This document shows, piece after piece, positions 1 through 8,689 of a stretch of 64,000 nucleotides of DNA. Under the pieces are notes generated by a model, which saw only the letters and a list, made by a program, of their open reading frames with translations, did not search any database and was not told the origin of the DNA. Made by a program: the position numbers and the translations under genes. This DNA is from Pseudomonadota bacterium. Lineage in GTDB: Bacteria; Pseudomonadota; Alphaproteobacteria; Rhodospirillales; Magnetospirillaceae. How positions within the stretch are numbered: the first letter of the stretch is position 1; each line of letters starts with the position of its first letter. The DNA lies in NCBI GenBank assembly GCA_021848545.1, contig JAJZUL010000009.1:32276-96275 (forward strand), given 5' to 3'.

Positions 1-744
1 GTTCTGGCCGACCCGATCGTCCTGCCCCATGATCGCCAGCCCTTCTATAGCGAGCGGATCATCCATCTGCCCCATTGCTACCAGCCCAACGACAGCCGAC
101 GGCCGCTTCCCGCGGGCGCCGTGGAGCGGGGCCGGTACGGACTGCCCGCCGACGGTTTCGTTTTTTGCTGTTTCAACAACGCCTTCAAGATCCGGCCGGC
201 GATCTTCGACATCTGGATGCGCCTGTTGGGCCGCATTCCGGGCGCGGTGTTGTGGCTGCTCGACGCCAATCCGGCGGTATCAGTCAATCTGCGGCGCGAG
301 ACCGCCCGCCGCGGAATCGATCCCGCCCGCCTGATCTTCGCGCCGCGCCTGGCTCTGGCCGACCATCTCGCCCGCTATGCCGCCGCCGATCTGTTTCTCG
401 ACACCCTGCCCTACAACGCCCACACCACCGCCAGCGATGCCCTATGGGTCGGCCTGCCGGTACTGACCCGGCAGGGGGACGGATTCGCCGGCCGGGTCGC
501 CGCCAGCCTGCTGCGGGCGGCGGGATTGCCCGAGCTGATCACCCGGACGGAAGCGGAATACGAAGACCTGGCGCTGCGATTGGCCGGCGACCCGGCACGG
601 CTGCGCGCGATCCGCGATCGGCTGGAAAACGGACGGAAGACGGCGCCCCTGTTCGATTGCGCCGGATTCACCCGCGATCTGGAGGCGGTCTATCGGGATT
701 TGTGGCACACTCATCGCCAGCGCGAGGATCGGGAAACGGGATGA
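1..744 (+). CDS. GT41 (O-GlcNAc transferase/SPINDLY-like) glycosyltransferase, C-terminal part
   Basis: The frame is open from the first base, so the N-terminus (normally TPR repeats) lies upstream of the window. The visible 247 residues match the second Rossmann half of GT41 enzymes. They run from an ADP-I-V-L-P segment through LPHCYQPND and GFVFCCFNNAFKI to DLFLDTLPYNAHTTASDALW, followed by a GFAGRVAASLL helix. These are the family's UDP-sugar-binding signatures. GT41 enzymes O-glycosylate Ser/Thr of proteins in the cytoplasm. The next gene on the same strand is a flagellin-domain protein, so flagellar glycosylation is a reasonable but unproven role. Confidence 0.9.
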   Translation, partial: VLADPIVLPHDRQPFYSERIIHLPHCYQPNDSRRPLPAGAVERGRYGLPADGFVFCCFNNAFKIRPAIFDIWMRLLGRIPGAVLWLLDANPAVSVNLRRETARRGIDPARLIFAPRLALADHLARYAAADLFLDTLPYNAHTTASDALWVGLPVLTRQGDGFAGRVAASLLRAAGLPELITRTEAEYEDLALRLAGDPARLRAIRDRLENGRKTAPLFDCAGFTRDLEAVYRDLWHTHRQREDRETG

Positions 745-926
745 AGCGGCAGATTTTGCCCGGCAAAATTTGCCCGGACGGACGGACGGATCGCCCCGAT
801 CCCGTGGAATCCGGGGCATTCGAGCATTGGCGTGGATTTTGCTCCGTATTCGAAGTTTTGAATTGTACGGCAGGCAATCCGGATGGGCCGGTCGATCGAC
901 CGTTTCGAGACGGGAAAAGGTGACGC
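745..926. promoter_or_regulatory. Spacer between the GT41 gene and the flagellin-domain gene
   Basis: This 182-bp gap has no gene. Just after the GT41 stop is a short dyad at 753-769 (ATTTTGCC, one base, GGCAAAAT). It lacks a T-run, so it is at best a weak terminator. A GACG tandem lies at about 777-788. The AT-richer stretch at about 835-875 is the best place for a promoter of the next gene, but no clear sigma motif could be assigned. Confidence 0.3.
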
Positions 927-3782
927 ATGACGACGCGCATCGGCAATTACGCTGAAACCCAGATCTATCTGAGCCAGTTGGCGACGCTGCAGAACCGGCT
1001 GAACACCAACGAAAGCCAGGTGGCCACCGGGCTGGTTTCGACGGTTTATTCGGGTATCGCCACCCAGGCCTATACCGCCCTGTCGCTGCAAAACGAAAAG
1101 ACCAATACGCAGCAATACATCGACAGTTCGGCCTATCTGAAGACGCAGCTCAGCACCCAATCGACGGCGATGAGCGCGATTCAGACCACCATCGACCAGT
1201 TTTCCCAGTCCCTGACCACCTATGCGACCACCAATCCCAAGGACCAGAGCAACGTCCAGAATATTCAGAACGAAGCCTACAATTCGATGATGTCGATCGC
1301 CGCCTATCTGAATACCAATATCGGCGGCGACTATCTGTTTTCTGGCGCCCGCACCGCCACCGAGCCGGTGCAGTTCGGCTTTTCGTCCCTGTCCCAGTTC
1401 CAGCAGACCTATAACGGCTCCACCGTCAGCTACCCGATCACCAATCCGGGCGATCTGCTCAACGCCAACCTGACCAGCACGGATACCGGCGCGGTTTCCT
1501 TCGTGCCCAACGACGGCACCATCGTGCCCACCAACGCCGCCGCCTATCAGGACGTCTCGGCGTCGGGCACCATCACCATCGGCGGCACCAACAACAATAA
1601 CGGCACCTATACGGTCCTCAACCACGCCCCCACCAATCTGGCGGGCGTCGCCCTGACCGAAACCTCGAACGCCGGCAGCAACGCCTTCATCACCTATTCG
1701 GGCGGCAATATCGTCAATTCCACCACCGGCCCCCTGTCCTTCGCCTTCAACCAATTCGGCCAGATGACCATGTCGGCCGGCAATTCCAATTCCCTGGCGA
1801 ATCTGACCACGGGAACCAACTTCACCATTTCCGGCTCGGTCCCCAACCTGACCAGCATCACCGCCGCCGACGGCACCGCTCTGGTGAATGGCGGTCTTTA
1901 TACCTACACCGCCAATTCCTCGGCCTCGAACCCGATCAACATCAAGTCCGGCGACAGCCTGACCGTGAGCAACGGCACCAATTCCTACACCTTCTACGCC
2001 GGCAATACCGGCGAGACGACGGTAGCCAATCTGGTCTCCAAGCTTAATGGCGCCATCCCCGGCCTCTCGACGTCGGTCGACAATCAGGGCCATATCGTTC
2101 TGACCAACACCAGCGGCAGCGCCATCTCGGTCAGCGGCCCTCTGGCCACCACCCTGGGATTGTCCTCCGCCAATCCCGGCACCATCCCATCGGGCGGCGG
2201 GACGCTGTCCACGGTACCCCTGTTCGACAACGTCAATGTCGACCCGCTGACCTCCTACAAGGTCGCCGGCCAGACGGCGCCGATCGCCGCGGGCGACACC
2301 CTGACCATGAACGGAGCGACCTTCACCGTCGGCAACAACGCCACCAATGCCGGCAATCCGCCGACACCGCCCACCACCATGGCCGATCTCGCCAACTTCA
2401 TCCAAAAACAGGACCCCACCGCCACGGTTTCGGTATCGGGCGGCAAGCTGACCATCACCGGCACCACCAGCTACACCATATCCGGCACCTTGGCGACCTA
2501 TCTGGGGATTAGCGGCACCAACAGCTCCTTCACCTCCTCCCCGCTGATGGGAACCCATGACGGCGCCTTCACGGTGCTATCCAACGACGGCACCACCGTC
2601 ACCCTGGCCAATGCCGACGGCCTGCCCAACGCCACCTCGGCGGCCACCAACGAAACCGTGGCGGTTTCGTCCCTGGGACTGGTGTCCGGCACCGCCGACA
2701 GCGGACCTCCCGCCACCACCGTCACCCCCAGTTCGACCACCGGCAACGCCACTTTCACCACCAGTGGCTCGACGGTCACCATGACCTTGCCCACCGGCAC
2801 CACCCTCGCCCCCGCTTTGGCCGCCGGCGACGCCCTCACCATCAGCGGCACCGCCGATCACAACGGCACCTTCACCGTCAATTCGGCCTCGGGCAACACC
2901 GTCACCTTTTCCGTCAATCCCGACGCGCTCCGGGTCTCGCAATTCGTGCCCCAGGCGGGCCGCACCGACGTGACGCTCAGCTATCCGAGCACCACGAGCA
3001 GCGGATCCGCGACCACCACCAGTTTCACCGCGACCAATTACGGGACGCTGTCCTTCAGCCCCACCGGCTATGACGGCGCCGTCGGCGAAACCATCACCGC
3101 CTCCACGCCCGGCGCCTTCCAGGATGTCGGCGGCAACCCCCAGCCGCCGGTGGGAACGGTGTTCTCCATCTCCAGCCCCAACGGGGTCAATAACGGTTCC
3201 TACAAGGTGGTCAGCAACGACCGCACCCATATCGTGGTGGAAAATACCGACCTCACCGCCGAAACGGCGGCCTCGTCCACGCTGGGCGCCTCGTCCTGGT
3301 ACAAGGGCGACACCATGTCGATCAAGCAGGGGGTCAGCTCGGACCAGACCATCTCGGTCGGCATCAACGCCCAGAACCCGGCCTTTGAAAAGGCGTTGCG
3401 CGCCATGGCGATCATCGCCCAGGGGGTCTTTGGAACGGCGGGGGGACTCGACCAGAACCAGGGACGGGTCGCGGACGCCCAATATCTGTTGCAGAGCGCC
3501 ATGAACCCCGCCCCGGCCGGCACGCCGCCCTACGGGACCGAGCCGGCCGGCAACATGTCCACGCTGCAATCCGAGCTTGGGGTCAATCAGACCACCGTTC
3601 AGAACGCGGTGAGCAACCAGACCAATTTCGTCGGTTTTCTGGACACCCAGATCAGCAGCATCGAGCAGGCGGACCCCTCGACGGCGATCACCAAATTGCT
3701 GGCCGACCAGACCGCTCTCCAGGGCAGTTACCAGGCGATGTCGTCGATCTGGAACCTGTCGCTGCTGAACTACATCAAGTAG
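927..3782 (+). CDS. Large flagellin-domain protein, FlgL/hook-associated type
   Basis: The product has 951 residues, about two to three times a usual FlgL or flagellin. Residues 1-145 form the conserved N-terminal flagellin D0/D1 coiled coil (many Q/L/A heptads, NIGGDYLFSGAR motif). The last 120 residues are the matching C-terminal helix (NQGRVADAQ, LLADQTALQ). The Thr/Ser/Asn/Gly-rich middle is built from repeated beta modules. Four copies resemble G-(T/S)-(F/Y)-(T/K)-V followed by a V-rich strand, near residues 205-250, 541-580, 627-675 and 727-785. Two longer modules begin GD(S/T)LT near 335-420 and 450-535. The protein should be exported by the flagellar type III system and sit at the hook-filament junction or in the filament. 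An ATG with GGAAAAGG upstream sets the start. Confidence 0.8.
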   Translation: MTTRIGNYAETQIYLSQLATLQNRLNTNESQVATGLVSTVYSGIATQAYTALSLQNEKTNTQQYIDSSAYLKTQLSTQSTAMSAIQTTIDQFSQSLTTYATTNPKDQSNVQNIQNEAYNSMMSIAAYLNTNIGGDYLFSGARTATEPVQFGFSSLSQFQQTYNGSTVSYPITNPGDLLNANLTSTDTGAVSFVPNDGTIVPTNAAAYQDVSASGTITIGGTNNNNGTYTVLNHAPTNLAGVALTETSNAGSNAFITYSGGNIVNSTTGPLSFAFNQFGQMTMSAGNSNSLANLTTGTNFTISGSVPNLTSITAADGTALVNGGLYTYTANSSASNPINIKSGDSLTVSNGTNSYTFYAGNTGETTVANLVSKLNGAIPGLSTSVDNQGHIVLTNTSGSAISVSGPLATTLGLSSANPGTIPSGGGTLSTVPLFDNVNVDPLTSYKVAGQTAPIAAGDTLTMNGATFTVGNNATNAGNPPTPPTTMADLANFIQKQDPTATVSVSGGKLTITGTTSYTISGTLATYLGISGTNSSFTSSPLMGTHDGAFTVLSNDGTTVTLANADGLPNATSAATNETVAVSSLGLVSGTADSGPPATTVTPSSTTGNATFTTSGSTVTMTLPTGTTLAPALAAGDALTISGTADHNGTFTVNSASGNTVTFSVNPDALRVSQFVPQAGRTDVTLSYPSTTSSGSATTTSFTATNYGTLSFSPTGYDGAVGETITASTPGAFQDVGGNPQPPVGTVFSISSPNGVNNGSYKVVSNDRTHIVVENTDLTAETAASSTLGASSWYKGDTMSIKQGVSSDQTISVGINAQNPAFEKALRAMAIIAQGVFGTAGGLDQNQGRVADAQYLLQSAMNPAPAGTPPYGTEPAGNMSTLQSELGVNQTTVQNAVSNQTNFVGFLDTQISSIEQADPSTAITKLLADQTALQGSYQAMSSIWNLSLLNYIK

Positions 3783-3797
3783 GGTTTCGGGCCTCTC

Positions 3798-4466
3798 CTA
3801 CCAGGGCACGGGCCGACCGTCGTAATGGCGGAAAGCGCCGGTGTCGGCGGGGGTCAGGCCGGCCAGCACCCGGCGCATGCCGGCGACCGCCTCGGGCGGG
3901 GCCAGCGGCGCCGAAGGACCGCCCATATCGGTGCGCACCCAGCCCGGCGACAGGGCGACCACCGTCACCCCCTGGGCCTTGAGATCGACGGACAGGGTCT
4001 TGACCACCATGTTCACCGCCGCCTTGCTGGCGCGATAGGCGTAGGACCCGCCGGACGTGGTCTCGGCCATCGATCCCATCTTGGACGACACCACGGCGAT
4101 GGTGGCCCCCTTGGCCAGACGGGGACGCAGGGCTTCAACCAGCAGCAGCGGCCCCAGGGCGTTGATCCGCATCACCCGCATGAAATCCTCGCCATCGATT
4201 TCCCCCAGGCTTTGGCGATCGCCGTAATATCCGGCATTGCAGACCAGCAGGTCGATGGCGATTCCGTCCAGACGGCCGGCAAAGGCGGCCATGGCGGAAC
4301 CATCGGTCATGTCCAGCAGATGCACCTCGGCTCCAGCCCCGGCCGCCGCCTTTCCCTTGGCCGCGTCGCGCACGGTGGCCAGCACCCGCCAGCCGTCGGC
4401 CTGATATTGACGGACGAATTCCAGGCCCAGCCCGCGATTGGCGCCGGTGATCAACACGGTCGGCAT
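3798..4466 (-). CDS. Short-chain dehydrogenase/reductase (SDR)
   Basis: This is a classical SDR of about 222 residues. It starts with the cofactor loop TGANRGLGLEF, has the NAG motif (CNAGYYGD) and the catalytic YxxxK (SYAYRASKAAVN). A longer frame upstream exists, but I chose the ATG at 4466 because AAGGAGG lies just upstream of it on the minus strand and the protein then begins right at the Rossmann strand. Substrate is unknown. It is the last gene of a leftward group and converges on the flagellin-domain gene with only 15 bp between stops. Two hairpins separate it from the gene upstream. Confidence 0.88.
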   Translation of the reverse strand: MPTVLITGANRGLGLEFVRQYQADGWRVLATVRDAAKGKAAAGAGAEVHLLDMTDGSAMAAFAGRLDGIAIDLLVCNAGYYGDRQSLGEIDGEDFMRVMRINALGPLLLVEALRPRLAKGATIAVVSSKMGSMAETTSGGSYAYRASKAAVNMVVKTLSVDLKAQGVTVVALSPGWVRTDMGGPSAPLAPPEAVAGMRRVLAGLTPADTGAFRHYDGRPVPW

Positions 4467-4500
4467 GGTTTCCTCCTTCATGTATGCCCTCAATGGGCGC

Positions 4501-4559
4501 AAGAGCGGCGTGCCTCGTATTTAAGGCACGCCGCTCTTGCGATGAGCAAAGCTCATCGC
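4501..4559 (-). terminator. Two tandem perfect hairpins between DUF1491 gene and SDR gene
   Basis: The first dyad is AAGAGCGGCGTGCCT (4501-4515), an 8-base loop, and its exact complement at 4524-4538, giving 15 bp. The second follows at once: GCGATGAGC (4539-4547), AAA, and its exact complement (4551-4559), giving 9 bp. They lie just after the DUF1491 stop on the minus strand, so they probably end that transcript. No long T-run follows, so they could instead act as an attenuator or RNA-stability element before the SDR gene. Confidence 0.6.
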
Positions 4560-4568
4560 GGGTTGGGA

Positions 4569-4907
4569 TTAGGTTACGATCGGCTCGTCAAGGGGCACGC
4601 GTCCGGCCCGGTCCTCGATCTCGATCACCCACAAATCGCTGTCGATCTTCACCGCCCGCGCGATATAGGAATCGGCCGCGTCCTCGGGCGCCGAGCCGCC
4701 CGGCAAGGCCCGCATCCAGGCCGGGTTGCCGTCGCGATCGCGGGTCTGGGCGAAGATTTCGCACCCGGCCTCGCCGCGATTGAGCTTGACCAGCACCGCG
4801 CCCGCATCGACGTCGCCCGACCGCACCACCATCGCCGGAACGGCCCGGATATCGCAACGGCGCAGCAGCGCCTGCACCCAAAGGCGGGTTTTCAGCCGGT
4901 CGCTCAT
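4569..4907 (-). CDS. DUF1491 family protein
   Basis: This 112-residue protein matches the alphaproteobacterial DUF1491 pattern: start MSDRLKTRLWVQALLRRCD, then AVLVKLNRG, and a C-terminal SDLWVIEIEDRAG. The function of the family is not known to me. Its ATG overlaps the stop of the upstream channel gene by four bases (ATGA, 4904-4907), so the two are translationally coupled. No membrane segment or signal peptide is visible. Confidence 0.85.
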   Translation of the reverse strand: MSDRLKTRLWVQALLRRCDIRAVPAMVVRSGDVDAGAVLVKLNRGEAGCEIFAQTRDRDGNPAWMRALPGGSAPEDAADSYIARAVKIDSDLWVIEIEDRAGRVPLDEPIVT

Positions 4908-6088
4908 GACGGCGCCATTTCCGGGGCTTTCGCTTCCTTGTCGCTCAGGTTCTGGGCCAGACGCTGGCGAGCCGTTTCCCAGATCGCCATCATCAGATCG
5001 GGATAACCGGACACGAATTTCTGGAAGTCGCGGGCGTCCAACACCAAAAGCTGGCTCCGGGTCAGGGCGGCGATGGTGGCGGTCCGCCGACAGCTTTCCA
5101 CCAGGGCGATTTCACCGAAGAACTCGCCCGCCCGCAAGACGAAACGGCCGTTGCGATTGCGGCCTTCGACCTGGCCCGAGACGATGAAATACATGGAATC
5201 GCCCATATCGCCTTCACGAACCAGCACCTCGCCGCGGGTGGCCCGGTAGGGTTTGAGCAAGGCCGCGATCTGGGCGATCTGTCCGGCGTGCAGCCGGTCG
5301 AAGAACGGAACCTTGGCCACCAGATGCCAGTTGGAGACGAAATCGCGGCGGCGCATTTCCTCGGCGAAACCGGTGGCCAGGATCGATGCCGGCAGAGCGA
5401 ACATGCACAGGCCGAGGACCGCCACCACCGCGTTGATCAGCTTGCCCAGCACCGTCACCGGCACCACGTCGCCGTAACCGACCGTGGTCAGGGTGATGAT
5501 GGCCCACCACAGGGCCTGGGGCACGGTGCGGATATTGGGATTGACGCCGCGCTCGGCGAAATAGAGCGCGGTGGCCGACGTCACCGCCAACAAAATGATG
5601 ATGAACAAGGCCGCCACCAGCGGCTTCAATTCGCTGAGCAGCACCGTGCCCAGGGTTTCCAGGGCCGGGGAATAGCGGGCGAGTTTGAGAAACCGCAGGA
5701 CGCCGAACATGGTGGCGGCGTCCAGGGGCAATCCCCCCGTCACCGGACCGACCATGAACGGCACCGCCGCCAGGAAATCGAAAACGCCATAGACACCCAG
5801 GGCGTACCGGCGCAAACCACGCCAGCCTCCGCCGACCTCGCCGTTGCCGTGCCAGGCCAGACGCAGGCGGAGCAGGTAATCGATGAACATCACCGTCAGA
5901 GTGGCCTGGGCGGCCAGGACCACCCACGGTTTGGCCGCCCCCCAGGGGTGGGGAACCGTATCGATCGTGGAAATGGCGGTGGCGCCGATGATGCACAGGC
6001 CCAGAAACCATCGATAGAGGATGGCATGGCCGGGCGCCATCGCACCGTCAGCCACCATCTCCCGCAACCATTTGTCCAACCGCCCCAA
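4904..6088 (-). CDS. Potassium channel with cyclic-nucleotide-binding domain (MlotiK1-like)
   Basis: A 394-residue membrane protein. Residues about 20-175 hold several hydrophobic segments. The pore helix and K+ selectivity filter are WWAIITLTTVGYGD, ending near residue 207. A last membrane helix leads into the linker FAEEMRRRDFVSNWHLVAKVPFF, typical of MlotiK1-type channels. The cyclic-nucleotide domain follows (about 262-380), with FGEIAL at 324-329 and the phosphate-binding RRTATIA at 334-340. The fourth segment has few basic residues (LRFLKLARY), so voltage gating is unlikely to be strong. The start is a TTG at 6088 with a G-rich ribosome site. A second candidate is the ATG ten codons later. 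Confidence 0.9.
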   Translation of the reverse strand: MGRLDKWLREMVADGAMAPGHAILYRWFLGLCIIGATAISTIDTVPHPWGAAKPWVVLAAQATLTVMFIDYLLRLRLAWHGNGEVGGGWRGLRRYALGVYGVFDFLAAVPFMVGPVTGGLPLDAATMFGVLRFLKLARYSPALETLGTVLLSELKPLVAALFIIILLAVTSATALYFAERGVNPNIRTVPQALWWAIITLTTVGYGDVVPVTVLGKLINAVVAVLGLCMFALPASILATGFAEEMRRRDFVSNWHLVAKVPFFDRLHAGQIAQIAALLKPYRATRGEVLVREGDMGDSMYFIVSGQVEGRNRNGRFVLRAGEFFGEIALVESCRRTATIAALTRSQLLVLDARDFQKFVSGYPDLMMAIWETARQRLAQNLSDKEAKAPEMAPS

Positions 6089-6122
6089 CAGCGCCCCCCA
6101 AGCTTGTTACGCCGCCGCCCCG

Positions 6123-7103
6123 TCACGCCGGCGGCGCGAAAACGGCCACCAGCGGCGCGTGGAAACTGTCGGGCGGCGTGCGAACCAACGCCGGCGACAG
6201 GGATTCGTCACCCAACGCCTCGTTATGAATTTCCGAATTGAGATACCACCCGGTCAGGGATCGCGACACAAGGATATGGTCCAGCATCACCCGCCTGCCG
6301 TGATGGATGACCGAAAAACGGCGGCTGTCGGACAGGCCGCGATCCAGGATCACCAGGGCGCGGGTCGCCAACCGGCCATTGCCGGCATCCTCCTCGTCGG
6401 CGGCGACGATACGCAACGGCGCCTCGCCGTCGCCGGCGTTGAAATCGCCGCAAACGGCGATCAACGCCTCGGGCTCCGCGTCGAAAATCCGTTCCACCAG
6501 CAACCGGACCTCCAAAGCCTGCCCGGCGGCCTTGACGGTCGCGGCGAAAAAGCCCTCGGCCCAATCGGCCAGCGACCGCCAGCCGCCGTCGGCCCCCTTG
6601 CGCCCCTTCAGAAAAGCGGCGCGCGGCGCCCGCAGATGGACGGCGATCACATGAAGCCGGCAGCCATCCGCCAGGGCCAGGACCGCGTGCAGCAACGGCC
6701 GCTCCCATTCCATCGAGGCGGGACCATCCGCGCCCACGGGCGGGGTATAGGCCGGGGGCGGCATCAGATGGTGCCAAACCTGATCCTGTTCCAGCACCGG
6801 ATAGCGCGACAGGATCACCAGATTATGGCGATCGGCGGGCCGGCCGCCGCGGCCCTGGGACACCACCCGCTGGAAATCCCGGTATTCGGTTCCCTCCAAC
6901 AGGCGATCGAGAGCCGGCAACCGGCGGGCGCGAACCCCGTCCGGCCCGACCTCGTCGCGGGCATTGACCTCTTGCAGACACAGCACATCCGCCCGCAGAC
7001 GCCGCATCTGCGGCCGCAACATCGCCAGCCGATCGGCGAAATCGGCCCCGCCCGACGGGTGATCGTCAAGAGTCTCGAGATTGAAGGTGGCGATCCGCAC
7101 CAT
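6123..7103 (-). CDS. Endonuclease/exonuclease/phosphatase (EEP) family protein
   Basis: This 326-residue protein has the EEP fold signature. The N-terminus has IATFNLETL (metal/Asn), the middle has VLCLQEVNA (catalytic Glu), and later come CGDFNAGDGEAPLR (Asp/Asn) and RVMLDHILVSRSL (Asp-His near the end). The family cleaves phosphodiester bonds in nucleic acids, lipids or sugars, and the substrate here is not predictable. No signal peptide is seen. It is the first gene of the leftward run to the channel (34 bp gap), and its ATG follows a GGAGGG ribosome site. Confidence 0.85.
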   Translation of the reverse strand: MVRIATFNLETLDDHPSGGADFADRLAMLRPQMRRLRADVLCLQEVNARDEVGPDGVRARRLPALDRLLEGTEYRDFQRVVSQGRGGRPADRHNLVILSRYPVLEQDQVWHHLMPPPAYTPPVGADGPASMEWERPLLHAVLALADGCRLHVIAVHLRAPRAAFLKGRKGADGGWRSLADWAEGFFAATVKAAGQALEVRLLVERIFDAEPEALIAVCGDFNAGDGEAPLRIVAADEEDAGNGRLATRALVILDRGLSDSRRFSVIHHGRRVMLDHILVSRSLTGWYLNSEIHNEALGDESLSPALVRTPPDSFHAPLVAVFAPPA

Positions 7104-7256
7104 GGCCCTCCGTCCCCGTCAGCTTAACCCGGAACGGACGCATCGGCGACGTTTTCGACGCGCCCCGCTTGCTTCCGGCGCAAAGCGCATTGTATGACGT
7201 GGCCGGCGTCGCTTCCCGAGGCGGGGACGGCGGTCGTCGGAACTACGGACGGTGAC

Positions 7257-7589
7257 ATGGCAACGGAAAAGGGTCAGTTGGATTTCGGCGCGCTCAATGC
7301 CGACCATCACGTCCTTCTTTCTTTGGTGAATCAACTCATGGATGCCCTGGAAACGGGCCAAAGCCACGAGGTGGTGAGCAGCATCCTCAACGTCCTGGCG
7401 GAATATGTGGACCACCATGTTCGCAGCCGGGACATGTCCGCCGACGCCGCCGAATACGCCCGTTTCGTCTGCGAACTCCGCGATTCCTGGCTTGACGGCA
7501 GCCGAACCGGGTTACGGGACGACGACATCGCGTATCTTAAGAATTGGTTGACCGAATGGGCGCCGGTTGCCGATAACGGTAGGGGATAG
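7257..7589 (+). CDS. Small protein resembling a degenerate hemerythrin
   Basis: From the ATG at 7257 the product has 110 residues. The pattern NADHHVLLSLVNQLMDALETG, then VLAEYVDHHV, is like a bacteriohemerythrin helix pair (H-x-x-L...N-x-L; Y-x-x-x-H-F-x-x-E-E). The glutamates that normally follow the second histidine motif are absent (RSRD instead), and the later HxxxH is not seen. It may no longer bind a di-iron centre. An in-frame ATG at 7194 would add 21 residues with no similarity. It is followed 65 bp later by cheZ, so a role in taxis or oxygen response is possible but not shown. Confidence 0.5.
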   Translation: MATEKGQLDFGALNADHHVLLSLVNQLMDALETGQSHEVVSSILNVLAEYVDHHVRSRDMSADAAEYARFVCELRDSWLDGSRTGLRDDDIAYLKNWLTEWAPVADNGRG

Positions 7590-7653
7590 GACGACCGGCG
7601 GCGGGATGGTCACGGGGCCGTTCAGGCGGTGATCGGGGATGAGGACGACAGCG

Positions 7654-8418
7654 ATGAGCGGCCAGCGCAAGATGTTCACGGCGGAACTCCAGCGCATGAA
7701 ATCGGGCACGGGCAAGGCGAATGCCGCGTCCGCTCCGGCCGCGGCGACCCCCGACAACGCCGAGGTCATGCGCGCGCTGAACGACCTCAAGGCCGAATTG
7801 CGGGCCCTGACCAGCTACGTCAAAGGCGAGGACGACGTCACCGCGCCGGCCGAGAATGAAGCCGTTCACGAAAATCTGGCCCGTCAGCAGAAGGCGGAAG
7901 TGTCCATGCTCAAGACCGAGCTGAGGGCGCTGGCCGTTTGCATCGAACAGACGAAAAGCGAAATCGCCGCGCTGCGACCGGCGGAAACCCAGGATGACCG
8001 CCTGATCATCGTCGCGTCCGAGTTGGACGCCATCGTCAGCGCCACCGAACAGGCGACCCAGAACATCCTGGAAGCGGCGGAAAAGATCGAGACCCTGACC
8101 CGGGAAATCCAGTCCCAGGGGGTGGACGCCTATGTGTCGCGCTTGGCCGAGGATATCAATGAAACCATCATCGGTATCTTCGAGGCCTGCAATTTCCAGG
8201 ACATTACCGGCCAACGCATCACCAAAGTGGTTCGCACCCTCAAATATATCGAGGACCGCGTCAACGCCATGATCGAGATCTGGGGGGCCGAGAGCTTCCC
8301 CGACCTGAAGCACGGGGGCGACGAGGACGCCAAGGACGAGGACGCCAAGCTGCTGAACGGTCCCCAGCTCGAAAACGAAGGCATCAGCCAGGACGAGATC
8401 GACCGTCTGTTCGGTTGA
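7654..8418 (+). CDS. cheZ: Chemotaxis protein CheZ (CheY-P phosphatase)
   Basis: The product has about 254 residues and is mostly helical and acidic. The long coiled-coil middle (EQATQNILEAAEKIETLTREIQ) leads into the family signature EACNFQDITGQRITKVVRTL, which carries the catalytic Asp/Gln region. The C-terminal tail SQDEIDRLFG is the expected CheY-binding peptide. CheZ dephosphorylates CheY-P to end motor-reversal signals. The ATG at 7654 has GATGAGGA at a good distance. An ATG at 7639 in frame is also possible. CheY-like receivers lie 1.3 kb downstream. Confidence 0.93.
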   Translation: MSGQRKMFTAELQRMKSGTGKANAASAPAAATPDNAEVMRALNDLKAELRALTSYVKGEDDVTAPAENEAVHENLARQQKAEVSMLKTELRALAVCIEQTKSEIAALRPAETQDDRLIIVASELDAIVSATEQATQNILEAAEKIETLTREIQSQGVDAYVSRLAEDINETIIGIFEACNFQDITGQRITKVVRTLKYIEDRVNAMIEIWGAESFPDLKHGGDEDAKDEDAKLLNGPQLENEGISQDEIDRLFG

Positions 8419-8689
8419 CCTGGGGCTGCCCGGACCGGGCCGCGTTTCAGCATGTTTTTCTGTAAAATCACAACATGTTGCCACAACGCCACACCCTGCG
8501 GAACGCAAAAAAAATAAGCGTTTTCAGTGTGATGGCGTGTTTTCGCCTTGACGGCCGCCCGCCCCGCCGTTGATCCACCTCAATGAAACAACAAAATTAT
8601 TATGGTTTTTTTTCGCCATTCCGTGCGACCCGAATCGGTGGGTTCGACCGTCCGGACGACGCATATTTGATGGGGTGAGGGAAAAAATC
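8419..8689. promoter_or_regulatory. Spacer upstream of ompW
   Basis: This 271-bp gap has no gene. Right after cheZ is a small GC dyad (GCCCGG/CCGGGC, 8428-8440). An AT-rich part with CATGTTTTTCTGTAAAATC and a perfect 10-bp palindrome CAACATGTTG (8471-8480) follows, and another AT-rich run lies at about 8585-8615. These look like regulatory DNA for ompW, but no specific factor could be named. Confidence 0.4.
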
